Part shown: in pieces, positions 14,340-23,438 of the stretch | Layout: every line of letters starts with the position of its first letter | How positions within the stretch are numbered: position 1 is the stretch's first letter | DNA from: an uncultured bacterium | GTDB lineage: Bacteria; Bacillota_I; Bacilli_A; RF39; UBA660 | Reading direction: 5' to 3' | Length of the DNA: 33,782 nucleotides | Assembly (NCBI GenBank): GCA_946560065.1 | Contig: CAMNUE010000018.1 | Location: 1 to 33,782 of the forward strand | Made by a program: the position numbers and the translations under genes | Notes under the pieces: model-generated | Database searches by the model: none | Seen by the model: the letters and a program-made list of their open reading frames with translations, nothing else | What the model was told of the DNA's origin: nothing

Positions 14340-15614
14340 TTAATCGTTATATGGATATTTTATGTCATGTTTTTTTGTTTTTACTTTAACTTTTTCTAAC
14401 TCTATCGCTACAAAATAATCGCAAATATATTCATCTTGATATGCTTCTTTTAACTTACTAGATATATATGCTTTTACATATACACCATGCCCTGTTAAGT
14501 AACCTAAGAAACTTATATAAGGATCTTCTGTAGATAATAAGCTTAATGCATTAATATTATATGTTGATTCTTCTAACCTCTTAATATCTTCATCTTGCTC
14601 GTATAATTTTTTACTATATTTATTTAAATAATTAATTACATCAATTAGTTTAAAAGAACTGACTCTTGTTTCTGTATCAAATTCTTCAAAAACATCATCG
14701 ACGTTTGTTAGAAAATTTTTGGCTTCTTCTTCAGAAGTTACCTTTGACAATTCGTTACTAATTATTTCCATATTTCCTGTTGAGAATGCTTTTAATACTT
14801 TATTCTCACCAACTATGTTACATAATTCTTTTACCATTATGACTTCAAACGGATAAGTACTACATTCAACAAAAGGAGTTTCTGAATAGTATTCATTGCT
14901 CAATAATTCGGTCATTCCTTCGTTTAAATATCTTGGTAGATCAATTGTTACATAGTTTGAAAAAATACAATGAATAAATTCATGAATTAGAGTTTCGTTG
15001 TAGTAGACACTATTTTCATTGATATATGTTTCTATTAATTCTAAAGCTCTTTTATAACAAGCAACTATCTCTTCTTTTTCATCTTCTGGTTTTACTGTTT
15101 CTTGTACGTCAACTTTTGATAATGATTCATAAGCTAATTCTTTATTAAGGTATTTATTATCTATAAGTAAGTTAGTTAATTGACAAACAAGTTCTTTTTC
15201 TTCTGTCGATAAATTTGGATTTTCAAAAAGTGCTTGTAAAACTAATAGATTATCATTTTTCTCTTCAATATCTTCTGGTATAACTGTAAGATTTAACTCT
15301 TCGTCTATGCTTTTTGATAATTCACTAAATAACTCATCTCTTTCTTTGGCATTGACATTTATAGTGTATCCATCAAAAGTTCCTTTGTCAGTGTTTTGAA
15401 TGGTATTGTGATAGTGATTTGCCATATTGAAGCCTATAAATAAACTGGTGATATAAAGTAGAAGTTTTTTCTTTGTTCTTTTTACTTCGTTTTTTCTTCT
15501 TTTTTTCACTCTTTTTAATTTTTCACGACGCATTTCTGCTTTGATATAGAACTCCTTTTTGACCTCTTCTAGCTCTCTTATTTCTTTTTCTAATTCTTCA
15601 GCAGATAGTTTCAT
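14340..15614 (-). CDS. Membrane-anchored HExxH protein (putative metallopeptidase)
   Basis: This 424-residue protein begins with a charged coiled coil (residues 1-48), one membrane helix (LLLYITSLFIGFNMAN, about 51-66) and a large domain beyond it. The domain contains LIHEFIHCIF (His211, Glu212, His215) and, about 15 residues on, YLNEGMTELL, whose Glu232 fits the third ligand of gluzincin-type zinc peptidases. Proteolysis outside the cell is therefore likely but unproved. The basic N-terminus before the helix suggests the coil stays in the cytoplasm. It has its own extended -10 promoter (15642-15647). I cannot assign a named family. Confidence 0.65.
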   Translation of the reverse strand: MKLSAEELEKEIRELEEVKKEFYIKAEMRREKLKRVKKRRKNEVKRTKKKLLLYITSLFIGFNMANHYHNTIQNTDKGTFDGYTINVNAKERDELFSELSKSIDEELNLTVIPEDIEEKNDNLLVLQALFENPNLSTEEKELVCQLTNLLIDNKYLNKELAYESLSKVDVQETVKPEDEKEEIVACYKRALELIETYINENSVYYNETLIHEFIHCIFSNYVTIDLPRYLNEGMTELLSNEYYSETPFVECSTYPFEVIMVKELCNIVGENKVLKAFSTGNMEIISNELSKVTSEEEAKNFLTNVDDVFEEFDTETRVSSFKLIDVINYLNKYSKKLYEQDEDIKRLEESTYNINALSLLSTEDPYISFLGYLTGHGVYVKAYISSKLKEAYQDEYICDYFVAIELEKVKVKTKKHDIKYPYND

Positions 15615-15641
15615 ACTATCAATCCCCTTTAATAGTCACAT

Positions 15642-15647
15642 ATTATA
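15642..15647 (-). promoter_or_regulatory. Extended -10 box of the HExxH gene
   Basis: The minus strand reads TGATATAAT, about 28 bp ahead of the start, with AAAGGGG as ribosome binding site. No clear -35 box is seen. Confidence 0.5.
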
Positions 15648-15687
15648 TCATATATTTTAAAAAAAGTAAATTATAAAATCATATTCA

Positions 15688-15725
15688 TAAAAAAATAGTC
15701 AGCATCTTCTAAATATTGACTATTT
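15688..15725 (-). terminator. Intrinsic terminator of the glucosaminidase-like gene
   Basis: AAATAGTCA/TGACTATTT is a 9-bp stem with a 15-nt loop, followed by seven Ts on the minus strand. Confidence 0.8.
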
Positions 15726-15755
15726 TAAATTTACATATAAATATTATATTTTGAT

Positions 15756-16445
15756 TTAATTGGCTCTTATTTGTTCAACGTACCAAGTTATTTTTCCTCT
15801 CCAAGTAGGACTTTCAGCATACTTTGGTCCAATTGCATCAATTGTATTTAAGCCTTTAGAATAATAATTTCTATATAGATTATCAATAAATCCTACTAGA
15901 CCTTCATCAATAGAGTTGTATGCTTTATAGCTACCTCCATTACAACTAGGAGAACCCTTTTGTCCACCGAAATTATTACATGTTCTAGCTAGTTGAGAGC
16001 AACGAGATTTACATCCTGTTTCATGAAGAAGTATTGCGACTGCAACATATGGATCTACACCTTTATTAATGCATTCAGTGGCAATCAAGAAACCTTTTCC
16101 TGCAACGATGTCTCCACCAAGATTTCTATCTAATTTTATTGCTAACTCTTCTAGAGTCATTCCTTCATATACTTCTACCCTAGGTGGAATTATTACAGAA
16201 GCAGGTGCTGTTTCCATTTTTACTTCAGTTAAGAAAAGGGTTTCTGTTTCCTCTTCTTTTGATTCTTTGGTTTCCTCTACTATCATGTTGGCACTAGCGG
16301 CCATATTTCTTATATCAAACTCTTGAAATGCTGTATTAACACCCAAAGTATCTATTGAATTTTCATTTTGAAGTACCATTCCGATTGAAATCATCATAAT
16401 ACCAACCATACAGGTAACTCCACATAAAATCTGAGCTTTTTTCAT
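15756..16445 (-). CDS. Glucosaminidase/lysozyme-like cell-wall enzyme
   Basis: This 229-residue protein starts at ATG 16445, 5-6 nt after GAGGTG; a TTG one codon earlier is less likely. An N-terminal hydrophobic segment (about 8-26) is a signal or anchor. After an acidic linker, the C-terminal half matches the FlgJ/AcmA-type N-acetylglucosaminidase pattern: VAILLHETGCKSRCS with the likely catalytic Glu, then TCNNFGGQKGSPSC, SYKAYNSIDEGLVGFIDNLY and GPKYAESPTW. It should cut peptidoglycan outside the membrane. Four Cys close to the active site (CKSRC, TCNN, PSC) could form disulfides. It is a single-gene unit with its own promoter and terminator. Confidence 0.8.
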   Translation of the reverse strand: MKKAQILCGVTCMVGIMMISIGMVLQNENSIDTLGVNTAFQEFDIRNMAASANMIVEETKESKEEETETLFLTEVKMETAPASVIIPPRVEVYEGMTLEELAIKLDRNLGGDIVAGKGFLIATECINKGVDPYVAVAILLHETGCKSRCSQLARTCNNFGGQKGSPSCNGGSYKAYNSIDEGLVGFIDNLYRNYYSKGLNTIDAIGPKYAESPTWRGKITWYVEQIRAN

Positions 16446-16480
16446 CAATTCACCTCAAAATTTTTTGTATTGATGTTTTA

Positions 16481-16509
16481 ATTTTACTCTATATTTAGAG
16501 CTTTGTCAA
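16481..16509 (-). promoter_or_regulatory. Promoter of the glucosaminidase-like gene
   Basis: The minus strand has TTGACA (16504-16509), a 17-bp spacer and TAAAAT (16481-16486). Confidence 0.85.
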
Positions 16510-16551
16510 ATTGGCTAATATTTGCTTTTAATTCATTAAAATATAATATTT

Positions 16552-18120
16552 TTAGTTTAGCTTGAATGTCTTTGATGCAAACTTGTTTACTAAAATTAGG
16601 GAGATTATTATATAACAGATACTGAATATAACCCCTAATATTGAAATTGATAAACTACTCATTACTAAATCAGTTAAAGCATAGCTAATGATGTATGTAA
16701 ACATTGTCACAAAGGAGTAGCTTGCTTTTTTTACTTCCATTTCTTTATTAAATGGCTGAAGAAGATAATATATAACCAGATAATGGACTGAGAAGAAAAT
16801 ACTTAGTGAAATTATGAAAGTAAATGTTGTTAAACAGGTTAAAATATCATAGTTTGAAGTCATTATTAGTAAAATGACATTACCAATTCCAATAACAAAT
16901 GCTGGTAGAAGATTTACTTTTATAATGGTTAATAATCTTCTTCTAAATAGTCCTAAAATTGCTTTTGGTTCACGATAAAAATTGTAGTTTAGCATGGCAT
17001 GGTCACAATTAAAGAACATTGCTTGAGTGATGATTGCTCCCCTATTAATAAAAAACATAATGATTACAAACCAGCTTAAATTATTATTTAAAAATTCACT
17101 TATATTAGAATTGTATGTCTTATCATATGTTATTAATAGAATTATGAATAGATAAATTCCTACAAAAATAAAACTATATTTTCTGGCACTTCTTAGTAAT
17201 ATTTCTTTATGTCTTTCAAAAAAGATGGTATTAAAGAAATCATAACCTTTTTTTCCTTTTATTTTTTTATTATCTATCATTATATCTTTCTTATTTACGG
17301 CTACCATTGCTTGTTTTAAATAGTCTTTTTCATTTTTACTAGACATGATATTAGTCATTTGACTTAATTTCTTATATATTAATTTGTAATCTGTAATCTT
17401 TAAAAGATAAATAAGAGAATATGTGCCTATAATGATGGAAATAATTGTAAGTAAATTCATTGCAGAAAAACTTATGTATATATCAATGAATGGTAAAGAA
17501 CAAAGTATTAAAGATGTGATTATAACAGTGAAATAAAGAGATGTCTTACTATACCAAATATATTTGTATCTTTTAAAAAACTTAAGATTTAGGCTCTCAC
17601 CTATGAATCTAATAAATAGTGTATAGATGATTAAAGTTATTGTTATTATGATTGGACATCTTAAGATATAACCAAAAAACATAAGACAAAAACTATTTAA
17701 TATCAAGTTAGTTAAACTATTCCAAAAAAGATTAGCTCTAAAGTAGTTAGTGGCATTAATATTAAATAATAAAATCCCAAAGTACTTACTTTTACTTGTA
17801 TTTAAAAGTTTATTATTAATAAATAATCCTAGCATCGTTAAGACAAAGTATAGATGATAAAAAGTCCTAATAAGATTATTGGGAAATAGTTTATAGGACA
17901 AGGCAAATATGATAAAGAAATACATGAATTTCAAAAAGATAGCTCTTGCCAAATAAAATATTAAAACAAAAAACTTAATTATTTTTTTTATAATTCTACT
18001 AGAATAAATATCATTAGTTAATAAATCTTTAAAGATTGGTAATTGTCTTAAGATGAAGATAAAGGAATTAACAGAATATGAGATATCTATATCTAGAGCT
18101 TTTTTTAATGTTTTAAGCAT
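16552..18120 (-). CDS. ABC transporter permease (large, exporter-like)
   Basis: This 522-residue integral membrane protein has roughly a dozen hydrophobic segments. There is a charged loop near the middle, around KLSQMTNIMSSKNEKDYLK, with no ATPase motif. It overlaps the ATPase gene upstream by 8 bp, so the two form one transporter. The layout is like the EcsB or ABC-2-type exporters that move peptides or lipids; the cargo is unknown. It is the last gene of the operon that begins at 21152. The only visible link to a substrate is the S66 peptidase in the same operon. Confidence 0.75.
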   Translation of the reverse strand: MLKTLKKALDIDISYSVNSFIFILRQLPIFKDLLTNDIYSSRIIKKIIKFFVLIFYLARAIFLKFMYFFIIFALSYKLFPNNLIRTFYHLYFVLTMLGLFINNKLLNTSKSKYFGILLFNINATNYFRANLFWNSLTNLILNSFCLMFFGYILRCPIIITITLIIYTLFIRFIGESLNLKFFKRYKYIWYSKTSLYFTVIITSLILCSLPFIDIYISFSAMNLLTIISIIIGTYSLIYLLKITDYKLIYKKLSQMTNIMSSKNEKDYLKQAMVAVNKKDIMIDNKKIKGKKGYDFFNTIFFERHKEILLRSARKYSFIFVGIYLFIILLITYDKTYNSNISEFLNNNLSWFVIIMFFINRGAIITQAMFFNCDHAMLNYNFYREPKAILGLFRRRLLTIIKVNLLPAFVIGIGNVILLIMTSNYDILTCLTTFTFIISLSIFFSVHYLVIYYLLQPFNKEMEVKKASYSFVTMFTYIISYALTDLVMSSLSISILGVIFSICYIIISLILVNKFASKTFKLN

Positions 18121-18817
18121 CTGAATCTTCCTTTAGGGCAGCAATTATTTTATCTTTGTATTTTTTAGTATTAAGATTTTCTTTAGAAATTAGTTCTAGA
18201 TTCTTATTATTTAAAACTACTATTTCGTCACACAAATCAATTGCTAATTCTAGAATATGCGTTGAAAAGATGATAATGTGATTATCTTTTAATGCTTGAA
18301 ACATTTTTTTTATTTCTTCTTGAGCTACAATATCTAGAGCAGTTAGTGGCTCATCTAGGAGAATGATTTTTGGATTAATTATAATATTAACTAACATCTG
18401 AATCTTATTTTTCATTCCATGTGAATATTCTTTCAAAAGAATATCTTGATCTTTTTTTGCTATTTTTACTAAATCAAAGTAATAGTCTAGATTTTTTAAA
18501 TTCTTTATCCTATTCTTATTAATTTCTAGATAAAATTGAAGAAATTCTCTGGCAGTTAGAAATTCTGGAACAATCGGAGTTGCTGTTACATAACCAATAT
18601 CTTGGTTTGTTAATTTCCTATTTTTAGATTCCTCTAATATGAACTTGCCTCTTTCTATTTCAATATCTTCATTTAATGCATTAAAAAAGGTTGTTTTACC
18701 TGCTCCATTTCTTCCAAGAAGACCATAGATTTTACCTTTTTCAAAAGTAAAGTTAATATCTTTTAAAACTTCTTTATCATCATAACTTTTACTTAGATTA
18801 GAAATTTTCAGTTTCAT
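18113..18817 (-). CDS. ABC transporter ATP-binding protein
   Basis: This 234-residue ATPase energises the adjacent permease. Motifs are Walker A GRNGAGKT (35-42), signature YSHGMKNKIQM (about 132-142), Walker B IILLDEP (152-158), D-loop ALD and H-loop STH (His188). The usual Q-loop glutamine is not at its expected place (IGYVTATPIVPE), so that step may be altered. It lies in an operon with small genes 14 nt upstream and a permease overlapping its 3' end. Confidence 0.9.
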   Translation of the reverse strand: MKLKISNLSKSYDDKEVLKDINFTFEKGKIYGLLGRNGAGKTTFFNALNEDIEIERGKFILEESKNRKLTNQDIGYVTATPIVPEFLTAREFLQFYLEINKNRIKNLKNLDYYFDLVKIAKKDQDILLKEYSHGMKNKIQMLVNIIINPKIILLDEPLTALDIVAQEEIKKMFQALKDNHIIIFSTHILELAIDLCDEIVVLNNKNLELISKENLNTKKYKDKIIAALKEDSDA

Positions 18818-18831
18818 TTAATCACATCCAA

Positions 18832-19074
18832 TTAATCGATTTCTTTTTGTAATAATTTAAATAAATATTCCCTAGTTTTCTCATTTTCTTCTTCTTTTAT
18901 TTCAGTACATAAAGATTTTAATTTTTCTTTTTGTTTTTCATCAATGTCTAGATAATCAATTTTTTCTTCAAACTCTTCAATATGTTCTATTATTGAATCA
19001 TCTTCTTCATAGTCACTTGATTCAATAATCATTGTTTTCATCATATTTGTTCTTTCTAATTCTTCTTCATTCAT
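18832..19074 (-). CDS. Small acidic protein, unknown
   Basis: This 80-residue, strongly acidic protein is mostly helical (ESSDYEEDDSIIEHIEEFEE) with no hydrophobic helix. It is separated by one base from the small membrane protein upstream. GAGGTAA lies ahead of its ATG. It resembles no family I know. It may accompany the membrane protein or the ABC transporter encoded next to it. Confidence 0.6.
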   Translation of the reverse strand: MNEEELERTNMMKTMIIESSDYEEDDSIIEHIEEFEEKIDYLDIDEKQKEKLKSLCTEIKEEENEKTREYLFKLLQKEID

Positions 19075-19075
19075 T

Positions 19076-19336
19076 TTAATTACCTCTACTTTCCCAAATT
19101 CTTCGTACTATCTTTAATGATAGTGTTGACAATAGAAAACCAATTACTGGTACTATTGAAGATAAGAATATATTGCTTATATTATTTATTAAGTATGAGT
19201 ATAGGACAACTACTATATAAGTTAGTATAGCTATACATATTTTTCTTGTGTATGATGTTTCCCATTCTTTATCTTTCTCTACTCTCTTGTTTCGTATTTT
19301 TATTTCTTCTATTTCTTTTTTTAATTCTTTTTCCAT
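19076..19336 (-). CDS. Small membrane protein with two helices
   Basis: This 86-residue protein has a charged N-terminal half (KKEIEEIKIRNKRVEKDKEW) and two hydrophobic helices (IAILTYIVVVLYSYLI and IFLSSIVPVIGFLLSTLSL), then a short basic tail. It lies 3 bp after the S66 peptidase and 1 bp before the acidic small protein. The function is unknown; the charged half could bind the acidic neighbour. Confidence 0.6.
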   Translation of the reverse strand: MEKELKKEIEEIKIRNKRVEKDKEWETSYTRKICIAILTYIVVVLYSYLINNISNIFLSSIVPVIGFLLSTLSLKIVRRIWESRGN

Positions 19337-19339
19337 TTT

Positions 19340-20323
19340 TTACTCCATTCTAAAGTCAATTTTGCCCTTACCAGATGAACTTGTAATATGAGCAATACTA
19401 CCATTAATGATTGTCATCTTTGGAGCAACATGTCCAATATCAGCATTGAATATTATTGGAATATCTTTGAAGATTCTTTTAAGGGCTTCTTGATAAGTCA
19501 TTTTTGTAAATCCTCCTGGAAATCTTACTCTTCCTGCGATGACTCCTTTAACGTATTTAAACCAACCCGATTCTTTTAATTGAATTAGTGCTAGATAAAA
19601 GGCTTCGCTTGTTAAAGAAAAAATATCAAAATACCAAATAATGCCATCTTCTTTATACTTTTCAATGAATTCTTTTGTATAGTCAAATCTTGTTCCTGGT
19701 AAATCTTTTAAGCAATCTACGCAGCCACCAATAATTCGTCCTGTTATGTCAACGTCTCCATTTAACGTTTCCCAGTAAACTTCTTTTTCAACGTTATATG
19801 ATTCTGCATTTTCTGGTCTTTCTAGTTCATATAATTCAAAACTATTTTGAGTAATAATGTTTCCCTTCATTATTTCGAAAGCATTCTTTTGACAGTCATG
19901 TAAATATTTTTGGTCAAAACTACAGGCATTAAATCCATAAATTGTTGCTATATCTAGAGCAGTAGTCACTAGATAAAGAATACTAGTTGGATCACTAGCT
20001 CCCATTAACCATTTAGGGTTATTGTTGATATTTTCTAGATTTAGATATGGGAGTGTTTCAATTAAGAAGTCTCCACCTGTTGCACACATAATCAATTCAA
20101 CATCATTATCAGTAATTAATCTATCTAATTCCTTAGCTCTTATCTCAGCAGTATTAGAAACTTCTCCTGAGTTCCTAACACTTGCTGTTTCAATTATTTC
20201 GAATCCTCTTGATTCAATGTTTAATAACGACTTTTTATAATCTTCAATGTAGTCACCAACTCCGGCTGATAAGGCTACAACACCAATTTTTGAGTTTTTA
20301 TTCAGAAACTGTGGATATTTCAT
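19340..20323 (-). CDS. S66 family peptidase (LD-carboxypeptidase / MccF-like)
   Basis: This 327-residue protein starts at ATG 20323, 8 nt after AAGGA; two earlier in-frame starts are poorly placed. Its start overlaps the upstream gene by 26 bp. S66 enzymes either trim the L,D-bond of cell-wall tetrapeptides (LdcA) or destroy microcin C-type aminoacyl adenylate analogues (MccF). The nucleophile motif WLMGASDPTSILY (Ser110) is clear, as are IGGCVDCLKDLPGTRF and the His motif ADIGHVAPKMTIING. The Glu of the classical triad is not obvious; the equivalent stretch reads WYFDIFSLTSE. Cytoplasmic, no signal. Co-transcription with an ABC exporter favours, but does not prove, a self-protection role. 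Confidence 0.85.
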   Translation of the reverse strand: MKYPQFLNKNSKIGVVALSAGVGDYIEDYKKSLLNIESRGFEIIETASVRNSGEVSNTAEIRAKELDRLITDNDVELIMCATGGDFLIETLPYLNLENINNNPKWLMGASDPTSILYLVTTALDIATIYGFNACSFDQKYLHDCQKNAFEIMKGNIITQNSFELYELERPENAESYNVEKEVYWETLNGDVDITGRIIGGCVDCLKDLPGTRFDYTKEFIEKYKEDGIIWYFDIFSLTSEAFYLALIQLKESGWFKYVKGVIAGRVRFPGGFTKMTYQEALKRIFKDIPIIFNADIGHVAPKMTIINGSIAHITSSSGKGKIDFRME

Positions 20324-21152
20324 TAACATCTTCCTTTTCAATAACTTGGTTATTTTTTGTTATTTGCTTATCAATAATCTTTTTAATTACAGTGATAACT
20401 ATTCCTGAAACGATTAGAACTATACCGCTTGTAATTAGAGAATTAACATTAAAATCGGTTAGACTTGAAATTTTTGTTACTATAACATTAACACTTAATG
20501 ACATTATCAGAAGACTTGAACCACTTATAATAGCTGAAACGCCAAGCGATTTTAACCAACTATAGAATGATTTCTGGATAAGTGCTATTAGTAATAAGTC
20601 AATTATCATTGCAATTAAGATAATAATTCTAAATTTAAGTGAAATTAGGAAGTTATATCCTTTTAATACCACTTTTGCTTCTTCTGGAAGATTATTTTTA
20701 GTGTTATTGATTGTTTGTTCAAATACTTTACTTAAATCCCGACTTTCTAATTGCTCTTCAGTCTTAGAAATCATTTCATCAGTAATTTCTATACCAACCT
20801 CTTTTTCTAAAACTTCTTTGTTTTCTTTTAAAAAATCAAGCATATCTTTTTCAATTTCAATGTTTGAAATATCTTTTTCATCTAGTACACCGTTTATAGT
20901 AACATCTAAATATTTATCAATTAAATCTTGGACTTCTTTACTTTCTAATATTTTATTTATTTGTTCATTATCTGTTACAATCTTATTTGCTTCTTCTTGA
21001 TATTCATTAGTAGTTATTTGTTGTTTGATTGTTTCTTTAATAATCCCGTCTGTTATTATGGATTTTAAGTTTAGACTAATTACAAATACAAATATTAAAT
21101 TAATTAGAAGAATATTTAGAAATCCTATTAACATATTTTTTATAAACTTCAC
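20298..21152 (-). CDS. Multi-helix membrane protein with a large loop
   Basis: This 284-residue protein begins with GTG, supported by AAAGGAG 8 nt upstream. One N-terminal helix (IGFLNILLINLIFVFVIS) is followed by a charged, helical loop of about 130 residues rich in Glu and Lys, presumably outside. Three more helices follow near the C-terminus (about 172-192, 201-225, 234-260) and then a charged tail. It is the first gene of the operon leading to the S66 peptidase and ABC exporter. I do not recognise the family. Confidence 0.65.
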   Translation of the reverse strand: MKFIKNMLIGFLNILLINLIFVFVISLNLKSIITDGIIKETIKQQITTNEYQEEANKIVTDNEQINKILESKEVQDLIDKYLDVTINGVLDEKDISNIEIEKDMLDFLKENKEVLEKEVGIEITDEMISKTEEQLESRDLSKVFEQTINNTKNNLPEEAKVVLKGYNFLISLKFRIIILIAMIIDLLLIALIQKSFYSWLKSLGVSAIISGSSLLIMSLSVNVIVTKISSLTDFNVNSLITSGIVLIVSGIVITVIKKIIDKQITKNNQVIEKEDVNEISTVSE

Positions 21153-21200
21153 GATATCAACTCCTTTTTTTATTTATTATACCATATAATTTAGTACATG

Positions 21201-21226
21201 AAAAAAAGAAAATCTCTTAGATTCTC
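21201..21226 (-). terminator. Intrinsic terminator of clpB
   Basis: GAGAATCT/AGATTTTC is an 8-bp stem with one G-U pair that overlaps the clpB stop codon, followed by seven Ts on the minus strand. Confidence 0.75.
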
Positions 21227-23325
21227 TTCTTAACTATAAATCTATCATCTAGGTAATTAATTATTACAGTATCATGTTCTTTTAAAGTACCTTCAATTAA
21301 GAGTTTTGATAAATCTACTTCTATAGTTCTTCCAACTAACCTTTTTAATGGACGTGCTCCGAAGTTAATATCATAACCCTCTTCAATAAACTTGTTGCGA
21401 GCATTTTCTGTTAATTCTATTTTAATATCAATATCTTTTAGACGATATTCAATTTCTTTAATAATTTTATCAAGAATTTTGTTAAGTGCATCTTTACTTA
21501 ATGGATTAAAGATAATTAATTCATCAATTCTATTGATAAACTCTGGACGGAAGTGTTCTTTGACACTAGACATAACTAAGTCGTTTTTATTTTCTAGAAC
21601 ATATTCACTACCAAGATTTGATGTCATAATAATTATTGTATTTTTAAAGTCAACTGTTCTTCCGTTAGAATCTGTTACTCGACCATCATCTAGAATTTGT
21701 AGTAATAAATTTAATACTTCGGGATGAGCTTTTTCAATTTCATCGAATAGTACAATACTATAAGGATTTCTTCTTACAGCTTCTGTTAATTGTCCACCTT
21801 CTTCATAGCCAACATAACCTGGAGGAGAACCAATTAGTCTAGAAACACTAAATTTTTCCATGTATTCACTCATATCTATTCTAACCATGTGTCTTTCATC
21901 ATCAAATAACTCATAAGCCAATGTTCTAGCAATTTCAGTTTTTCCGACACCAGTTGGTCCTAAAAACATAAATGAAGCAATTGGTCTGTTTGGGTCTTTA
22001 ATACCACTTCTTGATTTGATAATGGCATCACTTACTATTTTTAAAGCTTCGTCTTGGCCCATAACTCTTTTTTTCATATCATCTTCAAGACTTAATAATT
22101 TTTCTTTTTCAGATTCAATTAATTTAGTAACAGGAATATTAGTCCATTTAGCAATAATTTTACATATATCATTATCAGTTACAGTGTCACTTAGAAGCTT
22201 ATTCTTTTCAACTTTATTTAGTGCTTCAATTTCTTTTTCAACTCTTGGTATCTCTCCGTGACGAAGGATTGCGGCTTGTTCTAAGTCATATTTATTTTCA
22301 GCTTGTTCAAGTTCAAATTTTAATCTTTCTAACTCTTTTTTCTTTTTCTTGATGTCGTTATTTAAATTTTTCTCTTTATTCCAAGCTTCGGTTAACTCAC
22401 GTTCTTTTTCTTTCATAGTTTCTAATTCACGGTCAATATCATGACGTCTTTTAACTGATAATTCATCTTTTTCTTTTTTAATAGCTTCACGTTCAATTTC
22501 TAGGCGCATAATTCTATGAGTTAAGCTATCTAACTCAAATGGAACAGAATCCATTTGAACACGTATTGTGGCGCAAGCTTCATCAACTAAGTCGATGGCT
22601 TTGTCTGGCAAGAATCGATCAGTAATATATCTATTAGATAAAGTTGCGGCAGAGATTAAGGCTTTGTCCTGAATAGTTACACCATGATGAATTTCAAAAC
22701 GTTCTTTCAACCCTCTTAAAATTGTGATGGTGTCTTCAACATTAGGTTGATCTACTTTAATCTTTTGAAATCTTCGCTCTAGTGCTCCATCCTTTTCAAT
22801 ATATTTGCGATATTCATTTAGAGTCGTTGCTCCTATAACATGAATTTCACCACGAGCTAGCATTGGTTTTAAAATATTTGATGTGTCCATGGCTCCTTCA
22901 GTGTTACCAGTTCCAACAATCATATGAATCTCATCGATAAACATGATGATGTCCCCTTCACTTTTCTTAATTTCATTTAAAACATTCTTAAGTCTTTCTT
23001 CAAATTCACCACGATATTTAGCACCAGCTACTAGGGCAGCCATATCTAATTCCCAAATTGTTTTATCTTTTAAACTACTTGGTACATCGCCCTTTAAAAT
23101 TCTTAGGGCAAGTCCCTCAACTATAGCAGTTTTTCCAACACCTGGTTCACCAATTAAGACTGGATTATTTTTCGTTTTCCTAGATAGAACTCTGGTGATA
23201 CTTCTGATTTCTTCATCTCGTCCGATTACTGGATCGATTTTACCAGCTTTTGCATCTTCAACAATGTCTCTTCCGTATTTTTCTAAAACATTTTCATTTT
23301 CTTCTTGTTGATAATTATTATACAT
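21217..23325 (-). CDS. clpB: ClpB-type AAA+ disaggregase lacking the N-terminal domain
   Basis: This 702-residue protein starts at ATG 23325 after GAGGGGTGAT; the ORF upstream to 23340 is untranslated leader. ClpB proteins pull aggregated proteins apart with DnaK. D1 has GEPGVGKTA and IIMFIDEIH; a charged coiled-coil middle domain ([12 protein letters not shown] through [16 protein letters not shown]) follows; D2 has [20 protein letters not shown] and sensor-2 GARPLKR. Usual ClpB is about 860 residues; here about 150 N-terminal residues (the Clp N-domain) are missing and the protein begins just before VIGRDEEI. No ClpP-binding loop is evident. CIRCE overlaps its promoter, so HrcA should repress it. 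Confidence 0.93.
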   Translation of the reverse strand: MYNNYQQEENENVLEKYGRDIVEDAKAGKIDPVIGRDEEIRSITRVLSRKTKNNPVLIGEPGVGKTAIVEGLALRILKGDVPSSLKDKTIWELDMAALVAGAKYRGEFEERLKNVLNEIKKSEGDIIMFIDEIHMIVGTGNTEGAMDTSNILKPMLARGEIHVIGATTLNEYRKYIEKDGALERRFQKIKVDQPNVEDTITILRGLKERFEIHHGVTIQDKALISAATLSNRYITDRFLPDKAIDLVDEACATIRVQMDSVPFELDSLTHRIMRLEIEREAIKKEKDELSVKRRHDIDRELETMKEKERELTEAWNKEKNLNNDIKKKKKELERLKFELEQAENKYDLEQAAILRHGEIPRVEKEIEALNKVEKNKLLSDTVTDNDICKIIAKWTNIPVTKLIESEKEKLLSLEDDMKKRVMGQDEALKIVSDAIIKSRSGIKDPNRPIASFMFLGPTGVGKTEIARTLAYELFDDERHMVRIDMSEYMEKFSVSRLIGSPPGYVGYEEGGQLTEAVRRNPYSIVLFDEIEKAHPEVLNLLLQILDDGRVTDSNGRTVDFKNTIIIMTSNLGSEYVLENKNDLVMSSVKEHFRPEFINRIDELIIFNPLSKDALNKILDKIIKEIEYRLKDIDIKIELTENARNKFIEEGYDINFGARPLKRLVGRTIEVDLSKLLIEGTLKEHDTVIINYLDDRFIVKKRI

Positions 23326-23345
23326 TTTATCACCCCTCATCGTTA

Positions 23346-23373
23346 ATTATACTCAATTATTAGCACTTGTCAA
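23346..23373 (-). promoter_or_regulatory. Promoter of clpB
   Basis: The minus strand has TTGACA (23368-23373), a 16-bp spacer and TATAAT (23346-23351). The -35 box lies inside the CIRCE spacer, so a bound repressor would block polymerase. Confidence 0.88.
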
Positions 23374-23386
23374 GTATGAGTGCTAA
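23360..23386. promoter_or_regulatory. CIRCE operator (HrcA binding site)
   Basis: TTAGCACTT, a 9-bp spacer (GTCAAGTAT), then GAGTGCTAA. This matches the known CIRCE inverted repeat (TTAGCACTC-N9-GAGTGCTAA) with a single difference, at the inner edge of the left arm. It overlaps the clpB promoter. Confidence 0.95.
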
Positions 23387-23399
23387 TAATAGTATATAG

Positions 23400-23432
23400 T
23401 AAAAGATAAGCTATTATTCATAAACTTATCCT
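23400..23432 (-). terminator. Probable terminator after the flavoprotein gene
   Basis: GATAAG/CTTATC with flanking A/T pairs forms a stem with a 14-nt loop, followed by only four Ts on the minus strand. Confidence 0.45.
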
Positions 23433-23438
23433 TTTATT

